Shown: positions 34,738 to 43,744 of the stretch, one piece after another | Layout of the letters: each line of letters opens with the position of its first letter | Numbering within the stretch: the first letter of the stretch is position 1 | Source of the DNA: MPNO01 sp965205995 | GTDB taxonomy: Bacteria > Pseudomonadota > Alphaproteobacteria > MPNO01 | Direction of reading: 5' to 3' | Assembly: GCA_965205995.1 (NCBI GenBank) | Contig: OZ242200.1 | Coordinates: 1,860,001 to 1,924,000, forward strand | Length of the DNA stretch: 64,000 nucleotides | Notes under the pieces: generated by a model | Told to the model about the DNA's origin: nothing | What the model saw: only the letters and a program-made list of their open reading frames with translations | Databases searched by the model: none | Program-made: the position numbers and the translations under genes

Positions 34738-36768
34738 CTACGTCAGCGGCCAGGGAAGCTCGACAAGGGATTGCAGCAGCCCCGGCGGAAAGTCGCGGTT
34801 GAGCGATCCGGCGACCAGGCACATGAAGGCGATGCCGCAGGCGGTCAGGATCGCGGCCCTCGCCCATTCGACACCCGCCCGGACCCGGAAGAACGCTAGC
34901 AGGAACACCGCCAGCGCAATGATGAATCCGAAGACCGCGCTCAACACCAGAAGCCCGCCGAACCAGGCGAGCGTGGGCCACAGCCCGTGCGCCGCGTCCG
35001 CATCGTCGCCGAAAGCCTCCTTGTCGGCGAATATCGTGTCCGTTTCGGGCCGCGTCATCATCCGGTAGAGGAGATACAGGCAACACAGGACGGAGATGCC
35101 GCCGATCGTCAGCGGGAACACCTTGTCGGTGAAGACGTCGTCCGGAATCGTCGAGGCGTCGACGACCGCGGTAACCAGATAGGCGGTGAACAGGAGGAGA
35201 AAGACCAGCGGCGCCCGCTTGGACCCCGATTTAACGTCGCCTTCGGCCTGGATCATCTTCGCCTGGCGGATGCCGAAATAGATCGAAACGGCGGTGACAA
35301 TCAGAAGGACGATGACGATCGGGCTGAATATGTAGTCGATGCCTTCCTCGAAACCCCTGCGGAACCGGCTGGCCGCGATCTGATAGGCCTGATTGGTGAA
35401 GGTCTCGGCCGGGTTGGACAGCACGAAGCCGATCAGGAACGCGGGACGCGACCAGTCGAACCGGCGGAGGAAGATGCCGAGAAGGCCGATCAGGAAGAGC
35501 GCCACCAGATCGGCGAGGTCCTGCCCGGACTGGAACGCGGCGAAGGCGATCAGCATGAACAGGAACGGCGCCACCAGCGCGAAACGGATGGTGGTCAGCC
35601 GGGCGATCGGCCCCGAGGCGGCGATGCAGAGCAGCGTGCCCACCACATTGGCCAGAGCCAGCAGCCAGACGATGGAATAGGTGATGTTGAGATTGTTCTT
35701 CAACATCGCCGGCCCGACTTCGATATCGCCCGAGCCGAGCAGGGCCACCGCGCCGATGAACACCGCCATCGAGCCCGAACCCGGAATGCCGAACAGCAGC
35801 GTCGGCACCAGCCCGCCGCCTTCCTTGGCGTTGTTGGAGCTTTCCGGCCCGACGACGCCGCGTATCTCGCCCTTGCCGAACTGCGACTTGTCCTTGGTGG
35901 TCTGCACGGCGTGGCCGTAAGCGATCCAGTCCACCACCGAGCCGCCGAGACCCGGGATCACGCCGACGGCAACGCCGATCAACGAGCAGCGGATCGACAG
36001 CCAGATATTGGCGAACCAGTCGCGCACGCCATCGGCCCAGCCGCCGTCGAGCGTGGCGGTGCTGGAGATCGATTTGTCCTGACGCAGCAGCGACACGATC
36101 TCGGGTATGGCGAAAATCCCGAGGCCGACGATGACCAGCTTCAGCCCGTCGGTCAGATAGGGAATGTCGTAACTCGCCATGCGCAGGCTGCCGCCCGCAT
36201 CGGCCTCGCCGATGGTTCCCACCATCAGCCCGAGCCCGGCCGCGGCGAGCCCCTTCAATGCGATCCGCCCCGCCAGGATGGCCACCATGGAAAGGCCGAG
36301 GATCGTCACCATCAGCATTTCCGGCAGCCCGAAGGCGAGAACCACCGGCCGGGCGGCAAGGATGAAGACGGTGAGGAAAGCGGCGCCGACCAGCCCGCCG
36401 AACAGCGAGGACGCGAAGGCGGCGGACAGCGCCCGTGCCGCCTCCCCCCTCTTCGCCAGGGGGAATCCGTCCAGCACCGTCGCCTGGGACGCCGACGAAC
36501 CCGGTATTCCCATCAGAACCGAGGCGAAGGTGTCGGAGGTCGGCACCACCGCCACCATACCGATCATCAGCGCCAGGCCGAGGACCGGATCCATCCCGAA
36601 CATGAAGGGCAGGAGCAAAGAGAGGCCGGCGATCCCGCCAAGCCCCGGAAACACCCCGATGGCGAGGCCCATGACCACGCCGAGAGCCAGATAGCCGAGA
36701 ACGACGGGCTGGAAGATGAGGCTCGCAGCTTCGCCGAGCGCCGGCAGCGCCTCGGTCAGAAACTCCAT
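34738..36768 (-). CDS. tctA: Tripartite tricarboxylate transporter permease, TctA fused to TctB-like domain
   Basis: The 676-residue protein joins a TctA permease (about residues 1-500; VFPGLGGIAGLSLLLPFMFGM, GMVAVVPTSDTFASVLMGIPG, GVIPGLGGSVVDWIAYGHA, GVVGPESSNNAKEGG) to a four-helix TctB-like module (about 520-676). TctA and TctB are usually separate genes (about 500 and 160 residues). The pair moves carboxylates, using a TctC binding protein and an ion gradient. The gene for that protein lies immediately upstream but is broken (36859-37939), so this intact permease may lack its own receptor. An ATG start at 36768 gives the family N-terminus. Confidence 0.92.
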   Translation of the reverse strand: MEFLTEALPALGEAASLIFQPVVLGYLALGVVMGLAIGVFPGLGGIAGLSLLLPFMFGMDPVLGLALMIGMVAVVPTSDTFASVLMGIPGSSASQATVLDGFPLAKRGEAARALSAAFASSLFGGLVGAAFLTVFILAARPVVLAFGLPEMLMVTILGLSMVAILAGRIALKGLAAAGLGLMVGTIGEADAGGSLRMASYDIPYLTDGLKLVIVGLGIFAIPEIVSLLRQDKSISSTATLDGGWADGVRDWFANIWLSIRCSLIGVAVGVIPGLGGSVVDWIAYGHAVQTTKDKSQFGKGEIRGVVGPESSNNAKEGGGLVPTLLFGIPGSGSMAVFIGAVALLGSGDIEVGPAMLKNNLNITYSIVWLLALANVVGTLLCIAASGPIARLTTIRFALVAPFLFMLIAFAAFQSGQDLADLVALFLIGLLGIFLRRFDWSRPAFLIGFVLSNPAETFTNQAYQIAASRFRRGFEEGIDYIFSPIVIVLLIVTAVSIYFGIRQAKMIQAEGDVKSGSKRAPLVFLLLFTAYLVTAVVDASTIPDDVFTDKVFPLTIGGISVLCCLYLLYRMMTRPETDTIFADKEAFGDDADAAHGLWPTLAWFGGLLVLSAVFGFIIALAVFLLAFFRVRAGVEWARAAILTACGIAFMCLVAGSLNRDFPPGLLQSLVELPWPLT

Positions 36769-36858
36769 GGATGCCCCCTCTCCCGGCCCGATTGTCGTTC
36801 TCTAGCTAGGGCGGCGAAACCCCGTCGCAGCGGCCAGGCCGGGTCTCGGGGACGGCCG

Positions 36859-37939
36859 TCACTTCTTGAGCGAGACGCCGTAGGCTTCTTTCAGCCAGCG
36901 GACCACGAACCCCTTGGCCTTCGCCGGCACGGAGGTTGCGGTCCCCAGCGCGGCGTTGGCTCCGTCGCCCACGAACATCGGGTACTTGCCCACCCTCTTG
37001 GCCGAAATTTTCGCGAAATCCGGCCGGGCCTTCACCTTGTTGAACGCGGTGACATAGGTATCGATCACGTCTTTCGGCGTGCCGGCGGGCAGGAACGCGA
37101 TCTTCTGCGACGGGAAGCCGGCGACGAAGAAGGCCTTCCACGCATCCCAGGCATCGCCCTTGGTCTCGCAGCCATCGGTGGCCTCGCAGACTTCCTTGAA
37201 GGTCGCGATATCGGGGAAGGTGGGATCGCGTACGATATTGCCGCTCGCGTCCAGCGCGCCCCAGCTCATCATCGGAACCGCGGTGCCGGCTTTGACCAGC
37301 GGCATCGAGCCGGCCAGATAGGCCGAAGAGGTCTGGTAATCGATATTGGCCTCGCCGCGCTCGAACATCAGCCGGCCGTCGCCGCGGCCCTTGATACCGA
37401 AGACCGGCTCGACCTTCATGCCCAGCATCGGCCAGAAGCGGCACCAGGTCGAGCCGGGTCGCGCCCTGGGAGCCGTAAATGAACTCGATCCCCTTCAGGC
37501 CATTGGCCGTCCCGTCGAACTTCGCGCCGCTTTTCTTATCCAGATAGGCGACGCCCCCGGTGCCGGTCGCCATGACCGGATTCCAGTCCTTGTACTCGTA
37601 GCGCACCCGCCGGTCGCCCAGCAGGTAGGGAAACTGGGTCGAGCCTTATGAGCCGAAAAGCAGCGTGCCGTCCTTGTGTTTCTGCCTCTGGAACCAGTTG
37701 GCGCCCTTGGTCGAGCCGGCGCCGGGCATGAATTTCACGACCACTGTCGGCTTCCCGGCCAGCGCCTCGCTCAACAAGGGCGCGAAGAAGTTGGCCCATT
37801 TCGCGGAGCCGCCGGTCTCCGAGAACGGAATAACCCACTGGATCGTCTTGCCCGACATATCGGCCTGCGCCGGCAGGGCGGCAGCCGCCGTCGCGACGAG
37901 GCCGCCGGCAAGAATACGCGCTAGGGACTTCACAGCCAT
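36859..37939 (-). pseudogene. tctC: TctC-family solute-binding protein with a nonsense codon and a frameshift
   Basis: The gene starts at ATG 37939 with a signal peptide and a TctC-like N-terminus (GKTIQWVIPFSETGGS ... KFMPGAGSTKGANWF). At 37646-37648 a TAA interrupts the frame between GS and GSTQFPYLLGD. The frame then runs on with good homology to about 37440, where one frameshift occurs near LDLVPLLA. The second half continues in another frame from MLGMKVEPVFGIKGRG through GEANIDYQTSSAY to the C-terminal EAYGVSLKK. Homology is strong on both sides of both lesions, so the damage is recent or a sequencing fault. If real, the fused TctA-TctB permease has no local receptor. Confidence 0.85.
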
Positions 37940-38067
37940 CTGGATCCTCCTGTTACCTTCCCGGCACCTTAGCCGCTTGCACCTTCGAAAAGAACCGTTC
38001 CGCGGCGCGTTGGGCCATCGAAATTTGCGATGCCAGGGCCCGGGCGTCGGAGGCCGGGGACGATCCT

Positions 38068-39372
38068 TCAAGAGGCGGAGTCGCGCCCTTCTGCGCGCGC
38101 GATCTCCCGCGCGTTGGGGTTCACCGAGGGCCGGAACGGCATTTCGACGACCCTGCCGCCGACCGGGTGGCCCGGTGTCGTCTGGTATGCCTCCGGCAGC
38201 CAGATTTTCACCTCGGTTCCCAAACCGGCCATCGCGCAGGGGACGTGGCCCATCGCGATATTGGTCTGCAGCTCGGGCGAATACCACGGCGAGGTGACAT
38301 AGCCGACCGGCTTTCCGCTGCCGGAATCGGAAATCAGCCAGAAATCGGGCGCGTACTCCTCGATCGGTTTTCCTTCGAGGACGAGCCCCACGAGCGTCAG
38401 CCTGAAGGGGGGCGTGCCGGCTTCGACGAGGGCGCGGACCTCTTCCAGCCGCGCCCTGCCGATATAATCGGCCTCCTTGGTACGCGGTACCTGGTATCCC
38501 AGATTGCACTGGAACGGCAGGGTCTCGGCATCCATGTCCTGGCCCCAGGACAGGATACCCGCGGCGATCCGGCGGTGATGAGCCGGGGCGATCACCATGA
38601 GATTGTGCGCCTCGCCGGCCTCCAGGATGGCGTTCCACAGTTTTTCGGCATCGAGCGTCGCATCGCGCAAATAGAACTCGTAGCCCTTTTCGCCGGTGAA
38701 CCCGGTTTGCGACACAATCACGTCGCAACCGGCCACGCGAGCCTCCATCAGACCGTAGGACGGCAATTCGCGCACCTTGTCGCCAACCAGATCGGCCATC
38801 AGATCGGCGGATTTCGGCCCCTGGATCTGCAACGGGCAGACATCGATTTCATCGATTTCCACATCGGCCTTCAGACCCACGTTCACGCCCTGCAGCCAGA
38901 ACATGACGTCGGAATCGGACAGGCTGAACCAGAATTCGTTCTCCGACAAACGCAGCAGCACCGGGTCGTTGAGAATCCCCCCCTTTTCGTTGCACAAAAT
39001 CACGTATTTGCCGTTCATCGGCCGAATGCGGGTGGCATCCCGCGTGATCACGTAGTCGACGAAAGCCTCGGCGTCGGGCCCCGCGACTCGAATTTGGCGT
39101 TCGACCGCCACATTCCAGAGGGTCACGTGGTTGACCAGCGCCTGGTATTCGACCATCGCGCCGCCGTCTTCGGGCCTGACGTAGCCGCGCGGGTGGTAGA
39201 CGCGGTTGTAAACCGTGGCCCGCCAGCATCCCGCCTGGTGCGACAGATGCCAGTAGGGCGATTTGCGTACCCGTGTCGATATCAGCAACTCGGTGGGCGT
39301 GGGCCCCGATTGCCGCAGGTTGACGGGCACCTTGCGATCGGATTGGTCGACGGAATCCTGAAAGTTCGCCAT
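38068..39372 (-). CDS. DmdA/GcvT-type tetrahydrofolate-dependent demethylase
   Basis: The 434-residue protein has the aminomethyltransferase fold used by glycine-cleavage T-protein, DMSP demethylase DmdA and aryl O-demethylase LigM. Segments ILNDPVLLRLSENEFWFSLSDSD and DVCPLQIQGPKSADLM are very like DmdA, and the C-terminal part ends with the beta-barrel region (LEGKPIEEYAPDFWL). It should move a methyl group from its substrate (S-, N- or O-methyl) to tetrahydrofolate. It is divergent from a dimethylglycine-dehydrogenase-like gene, which also makes methylene-THF, so the pair points to methylated-compound catabolism. The longer open frame upstream of 39372 lies in the divergent gap and is not favoured. 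Confidence 0.85.
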   Translation of the reverse strand: MANFQDSVDQSDRKVPVNLRQSGPTPTELLISTRVRKSPYWHLSHQAGCWRATVYNRVYHPRGYVRPEDGGAMVEYQALVNHVTLWNVAVERQIRVAGPDAEAFVDYVITRDATRIRPMNGKYVILCNEKGGILNDPVLLRLSENEFWFSLSDSDVMFWLQGVNVGLKADVEIDEIDVCPLQIQGPKSADLMADLVGDKVRELPSYGLMEARVAGCDVIVSQTGFTGEKGYEFYLRDATLDAEKLWNAILEAGEAHNLMVIAPAHHRRIAAGILSWGQDMDAETLPFQCNLGYQVPRTKEADYIGRARLEEVRALVEAGTPPFRLTLVGLVLEGKPIEEYAPDFWLISDSGSGKPVGYVTSPWYSPELQTNIAMGHVPCAMAGLGTEVKIWLPEAYQTTPGHPVGGRVVEMPFRPSVNPNAREIARAEGRDSAS

Positions 39373-39485
39373 CGTCAGAGTCCTTCCTTGCGGCGCGCAA
39401 GGCGCCAACTGCCGCGTGGCCGATGACCGCCGCACGGAAAGACGATACAGATCCCGAACGATAGCGGTCCCGCTCGCCGATGCTA

Positions 39486-39514
39486 CAATCGCTGCGGAGA
39501 ATCGAGCAATCGCT
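39486..39514 (+). promoter_or_regulatory. Direct repeat in the control region of the divergent demethylation genes
   Basis: CAATCGCT occurs at 39486-39493 and again at 39507-39514, 21 bases apart, just upstream of the dehydrogenase start. An overlapping inverted pair, ACAAT (39485) and ATTGT (39518), flanks them. Such an arrangement suits a dimeric regulator such as a LysR- or GntR-type protein controlling both genes, but no regulator gene is adjacent. The pattern may be chance. Confidence 0.3.
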
Positions 39515-39543
39515 AGAATTGTTCCGAGTTGGCGGAGGAAGCC

Positions 39544-41979
39544 TTGAAGACGCACGCAAGGGCGGTGGTAATCGGCGGCGGTGTCGTCGGCGTCTCGACG
39601 CTCTATCACCTCGCCAGAAAGGGTTGGTCCGACGCGGTCCTGTGCGAGCGTACCGAGCTGACCGCCGGGTCGACCTGGCATGCCGCCGGCCTTCTGCCGC
39701 TGTTCAACATGAGCTACAGCGTCGGCCAGCTCCACAAATATTCGGTCGATCTGTACAAATCCCTGCCGCAGGAAACCGGCCAGGACGTGAGCTTCCACGT
39801 GACCGGCAACCTCCGGCTTGCCACCAATCGGGAGCGGATGGACGAGTATCGCAAGTATTGCGGTACCGCCAACACGATCGGCGTGCCGTTCGAGATCGTC
39901 ACGCCGGCCGAAATCGCCAAGCTATGGCCGTTGTGCAACACCGAAGGCCTGGTCGGCGCGCTCTACCATCCCGATGACGGCCATATCGCCCCGGCGGACG
40001 TCACCCAGGCGATGGCCATCGGGGCTCGCAATCGAGGGGCGGAGATCTACCGCGATACCCCCGTCACGGCGCTGGAACGAAAACCCGATGGCGAATGGCT
40101 GGTCAGGACGACCCGCGGCGATATCCGCTGCGAGCACGTGGTGTGCGCCACCGGCAACTATAGCTGGCACACCGGCCGGATGCTGGGGATCTACATCCCG
40201 TCGATCCCGGTGGAACACCAGTATATCGTCACCGACGAGGTGCCCGAGCTGGTCGAGCGGCACCGCCAGGGACTGCAGGAAATGGCGGTGCTGCGCGAGT
40301 CGGACGCGTCCTACTATCTCAGGGAAGAACGCCAGGGCTACATCCTGGGGCCTTACGAGAAAGGCGCGCCCGCCCGGTTCTGGGACGGCGTTCCCGACAG
40401 CTTCGAGCGCGACCTGTTTCCCGGCGATCTGGACCGGTTGATGCCCCATCTGGAGGCGGCGATCAGCCGCGTGCCCAGCTTCGAGCGGGCGGGCATCAAG
40501 GACATCGTCAACGGCCCGATCGCCTATACGCCGGATGGCAGCCCCCTGGTGGGGCCGGCATGGGGTCTGCGCAATGTATGGCTGAACGAGGGCCACAGCT
40601 TCGGCATCACGGCGGCGGGGGGCGCCGGCTGGCAGCTCGCGGAATGGATCGTCGAGGGCGAGCCCTCGATAGACATGATGGATGTCGATCCCCGCAGGTT
40701 CGGCGCCTATGCCAACAAGCCCTATGTCAGGGCCAAGAACGAGGAAGCCTACGAGCACGTCTTCATCATTCACTACCCGGACGAGGAACGGCCCGCCGCG
40801 CGTCCGGCGAAGACCAGCCCGGTTCACGACCTGCTCGACGGCATGGGCGCGGTGTGGGGCCAGCGCTATGGCTGGGAGCGACCCAACTGGTTCGCGCCGC
40901 CCGGGGTCGAACGCGCCGACAGATGGAGTTTCCGGCGCACCAACTATTTCCCGCACGTCGCCAGGGAGCACCGCAACGTTCGCGAGAATGTCGGGATCGT
41001 CGACATCACCGGCTTCTCCAAGTTCCGCATCTCGGGACCGGGCGCCGAAGCCTGGCTCGACCGGCTGGTCTGCCGCCGACTGCCGAAAGCCGTGGGCCGC
41101 ATCAACCTGGCGCACGCGCTGACCTGGCGCGGCGGGGTGCGTTCCGAGTTCACCATCATGCGGGACGGCGAGGAGAGCTTCTATCTCGTCAGCTCCGGTG
41201 CGGCGGAGCGCTTCGACGGAGACTTTCTGGCCAAGAACCTGCCCGCCGACGGCAGCGTCCGGCTCGACAACCTGACCACCTCCGACGCGACGCTGGTCAT
41301 CGCGGGGCCGAACTCCCGGGCGGTGCTGTCGAAGATCGCCGAGGCCGATCTCGACAACGGCTCCTTCGGCTGGCTGACCGGGCAGCACACCCATGTCGGG
41401 CTCGCGCCGGTCCGCCTGATGCGGGTCAACTTCGTCGGCGAGCTCGGCTGGGAAATTCACCACCCGGTCGAATACCAGCGGCACATCTTCCTGGAGCTGC
41501 TTCGGGCCGGCGCGGAGTTCGATATCGGCCAATGCGGGATGCGTGCGATGGATTCGCTCAGAATCGAGAAATCCTATCGCATGTGGGCGCAGGACCTGAC
41601 CCGCGAATACTCCATCCTGGAAGCGGGGCTGGGACGGTTCGCCGCCCTCGACAAGGGAGACTTCGTCGGCCGCGAGGCCTTGATCCGCCAGCGCGCCGAC
41701 GGGGTGCCGCGGGAATTCGTCACCGTGGAGGTGAGCGATATCGACGACGCCGATCCGATCGGCAACGAGCCGCTATGGCGGGGGAGCGCCATGATCGGGC
41801 GCGCGACGGCAGGCGCCTACGGTCATTTCACCGGCAAATCCCTTGCGTTGGGCTATGCCGATAGCGGTCACGGCGCGATCGGAACCGAGCTCGAGATCGA
41901 AATCCTGGGGAAGCGCTATCCCGCCCGTGTGATAGCCGATTCGCCGCACGACCCCGACAACCGGCGGCTGCGATCGTGA
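39544..41979 (+). CDS. Dimethylglycine/sarcosine dehydrogenase-like FAD and folate enzyme
   Basis: The 811-residue protein has an N-terminal D-amino-acid-oxidase domain (VVIGGGVVGVSTLYHLAR; GSTWHAAGLL, whose His is the covalent FAD site in dimethylglycine and sarcosine dehydrogenases). A middle linker domain follows, then a C-terminal GcvT region from about residue 450 (NVGIVDITGFSKFRISGPGA) with its own terminal barrel. It demethylates a tertiary or secondary amine, passing the carbon to tetrahydrofolate and electrons to ETF. The start is TTG 39544, with GGAGGAA five bases upstream; an earlier TTG at 39529 has no ribosome site. Betaine, dimethylglycine or an unknown N-methyl compound may be the substrate. 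Confidence 0.9.
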   Translation: MKTHARAVVIGGGVVGVSTLYHLARKGWSDAVLCERTELTAGSTWHAAGLLPLFNMSYSVGQLHKYSVDLYKSLPQETGQDVSFHVTGNLRLATNRERMDEYRKYCGTANTIGVPFEIVTPAEIAKLWPLCNTEGLVGALYHPDDGHIAPADVTQAMAIGARNRGAEIYRDTPVTALERKPDGEWLVRTTRGDIRCEHVVCATGNYSWHTGRMLGIYIPSIPVEHQYIVTDEVPELVERHRQGLQEMAVLRESDASYYLREERQGYILGPYEKGAPARFWDGVPDSFERDLFPGDLDRLMPHLEAAISRVPSFERAGIKDIVNGPIAYTPDGSPLVGPAWGLRNVWLNEGHSFGITAAGGAGWQLAEWIVEGEPSIDMMDVDPRRFGAYANKPYVRAKNEEAYEHVFIIHYPDEERPAARPAKTSPVHDLLDGMGAVWGQRYGWERPNWFAPPGVERADRWSFRRTNYFPHVAREHRNVRENVGIVDITGFSKFRISGPGAEAWLDRLVCRRLPKAVGRINLAHALTWRGGVRSEFTIMRDGEESFYLVSSGAAERFDGDFLAKNLPADGSVRLDNLTTSDATLVIAGPNSRAVLSKIAEADLDNGSFGWLTGQHTHVGLAPVRLMRVNFVGELGWEIHHPVEYQRHIFLELLRAGAEFDIGQCGMRAMDSLRIEKSYRMWAQDLTREYSILEAGLGRFAALDKGDFVGREALIRQRADGVPREFVTVEVSDIDDADPIGNEPLWRGSAMIGRATAGAYGHFTGKSLALGYADSGHGAIGTELEIEILGKRYPARVIADSPHDPDNRRLRS

Positions 41980-41998
41980 CGGGCGGTCCCGGTCGCCG

Positions 41999-42358
41999 CT
42001 ATTCCTCCAGACCGTAGGGATGGCGGGCGGCGGCCGGGAACATGTCGAGGCGCGGCGGCGAGAAGAACTCGGTGATGGCGCACTCCTCGTCGTACCACGA
42101 CTGGTGCTCGACATCGGCCGGGATCACCAGCACCTCGCCGGGGCCGACCACGGTCACTTCGCCGTCGCCGATCCGGTAGCGCATCCTGCCTGAGTGGACG
42201 ATGGTGATCTGCTCGTTCGGATGCGAGTGGCGCGGCACCTCGGTGCCGGCGGCGAGCTTGCCGAAAAACACCATTCCCTGCTTGCCCGACAGCACCTTCA
42301 GCTCGCCGACCGGAACCTCGTGGCTCGGGATGTCCTCGATCCTGTGATAGGGGCCCAT
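41999..42358 (-). CDS. Small cupin-domain protein
   Basis: The 119-residue single-domain cupin has the two metal motifs of the fold: PRHSHPNEQITIVHSG (His, His, Glu) and PADVEHQSWYDEE (His), four residues in the usual HxHxxxxE-H order. It could be a small dioxygenase, isomerase or sensor; such proteins often accompany catabolic genes. The ATG at 42358 gives a start typical of the family (MGPYHRIEDIPSHEV). It is divergent from the HsaA-like monooxygenase, with 180 bases between, and convergent with the dehydrogenase at 39544. No more specific role can be given. Confidence 0.85.
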   Translation of the reverse strand: MGPYHRIEDIPSHEVPVGELKVLSGKQGMVFFGKLAAGTEVPRHSHPNEQITIVHSGRMRYRIGDGEVTVVGPGEVLVIPADVEHQSWYDEECAITEFFSPPRLDMFPAAARHPYGLEE

Positions 42359-42538
42359 GCCGTCGCTCCCGTCGCTTGTCACCGTTCCGGCCGGCAAGTA
42401 TGCAGCCCCGCCGCCTGGGGCCCTAGACAAAACGCAGCCGTCGACGACGGGCCAACCGACGGGGACCGAAGCCTGACCTCCACGGAGGACAGCATGCGGG
42501 AAGTCCCAATATACTCCGCGCGCGCGACGGAGGATGGA

Positions 42539-43717
42539 ATGAACGATACCGATGGCGCAGAGGCGATCCTGCAGGCGGCGCGGGCGATGACGCCCGAATT
42601 GCGCGAGCGCGCGGAGGCGACCGAGGCCAATCGGAAGCCGCTCGCCGAGACCCATCGGGCGTTCCTCAAGGCCGGGTTCTATCGCGTGATGCAGCCGCGC
42701 GGCTTCGGCGGGCTGGAGCTGCCGTTCGGAATTCAGACCGACATCTCGATCGAGCTCGCCCGCGCTTGCCCGTCGAGCGCCTGGGTTGCCGCCCTGCTCG
42801 CCTGCCACGGCTGGCTTCTGGGCATGATGCCGGGCGAGGTGCAGGAGGAGGTCTGGGGCGGCGATCCCGAGACCTGCGTCGCGACGTCCTTCGCCGGCAA
42901 CGGCATTTCGGTCGAGCGCCAGGTTGGCGGGTTCCGGATATCGGGACGCTGGCCGTTCTCCAGCGGCGTCGACTATTGCGGCTGGGCGATCCTGGTCGCG
43001 CACCTCCCCGCGGACGGCGGTTCGGGCGGCGGGGCCCACTACATGGTCGTGCCGCTGTCCGAATGCCGGATCGTCGACACCTGGAACGCGACGGGGCTCG
43101 CGGGCACCGGCAGCAACGACATCGTCGTCGAGGACGCGTTCGTCCCCGACCATCGGATCGCGCCGATGCTGGCGCTGAGCGCGGGCCAGGGTCCGGGCCG
43201 CGCGGTCAATCCGGGCTATCTCTACCGGCTGCCGCAGATGGCGGTCTTCAGCTTCAACCTGATCGGCGTGGCGATCGGCGCGGCGCGGGGTGCGGTCGAG
43301 CATCTGACCGCGACCATGCGCCCGACCAGCAGCGCCACCGGGGCGCCGCTCGCCCGCCAGCAGAGCATCCAGCTCAGGATCGCCGAGTCGATGGCCGAGA
43401 TCGATGCCGCCTACGCGCTGGTCGACCGGAACCGGCACGAGATCATCGACTGGGCGGAGGCCGATGCGCTACCCGCCGTCGAGGAGCGGGTGCGCTATCG
43501 CCGGGACAACGCGTTCGCGGCGATGGCCTGCTGCCGGGCGATCGAACGCGTGCAGCCGATACTGGGCGGGCGCGGCCTGGCCGCGGGCGACCCGGTCAAC
43601 CGCGCCTGGCGCGACGCCAACGCGGTCGCGCGCCACATCGCGCTCATCTGGGACATCGCCGGTGCGATCCAGGGCGCGGTGGCGCTCGGCCTGCCCTGCC
43701 CCGACCCGTATGTCTGA
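42539..43717 (+). CDS. Acyl-CoA-dehydrogenase-fold flavin monooxygenase (HsaA/HpaB-like oxygenase component)
   Basis: The 392-residue protein matches the acyl-CoA dehydrogenase superfamily branch of two-component flavin hydroxylases (HsaA, SadA, DszC, pyrrole or indole hydroxylases): FRISGRWPFSSGVDYCGWAI, TGLAGTGSNDIVVEDAFVPDH and the C-terminal ERVQPILGGRGL. It lacks the catalytic Glu placement of true acyl-CoA dehydrogenases. These enzymes hydroxylate aromatic or related rings with reduced FMN/FAD from a separate reductase, which is not found in this window. The MNDTDG start has GGAGG upstream; an alternative ATG at 42494 (MREVPIYS, with GGAGGAC) adds 15 residues. Confidence 0.85.
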   Translation: MNDTDGAEAILQAARAMTPELRERAEATEANRKPLAETHRAFLKAGFYRVMQPRGFGGLELPFGIQTDISIELARACPSSAWVAALLACHGWLLGMMPGEVQEEVWGGDPETCVATSFAGNGISVERQVGGFRISGRWPFSSGVDYCGWAILVAHLPADGGSGGGAHYMVVPLSECRIVDTWNATGLAGTGSNDIVVEDAFVPDHRIAPMLALSAGQGPGRAVNPGYLYRLPQMAVFSFNLIGVAIGAARGAVEHLTATMRPTSSATGAPLARQQSIQLRIAESMAEIDAAYALVDRNRHEIIDWAEADALPAVEERVRYRRDNAFAAMACCRAIERVQPILGGRGLAAGDPVNRAWRDANAVARHIALIWDIAGAIQGAVALGLPCPDPYV

Positions 43718-43744
43718 CCGCGCCGCCGGGGGCGGGGCGATCGC

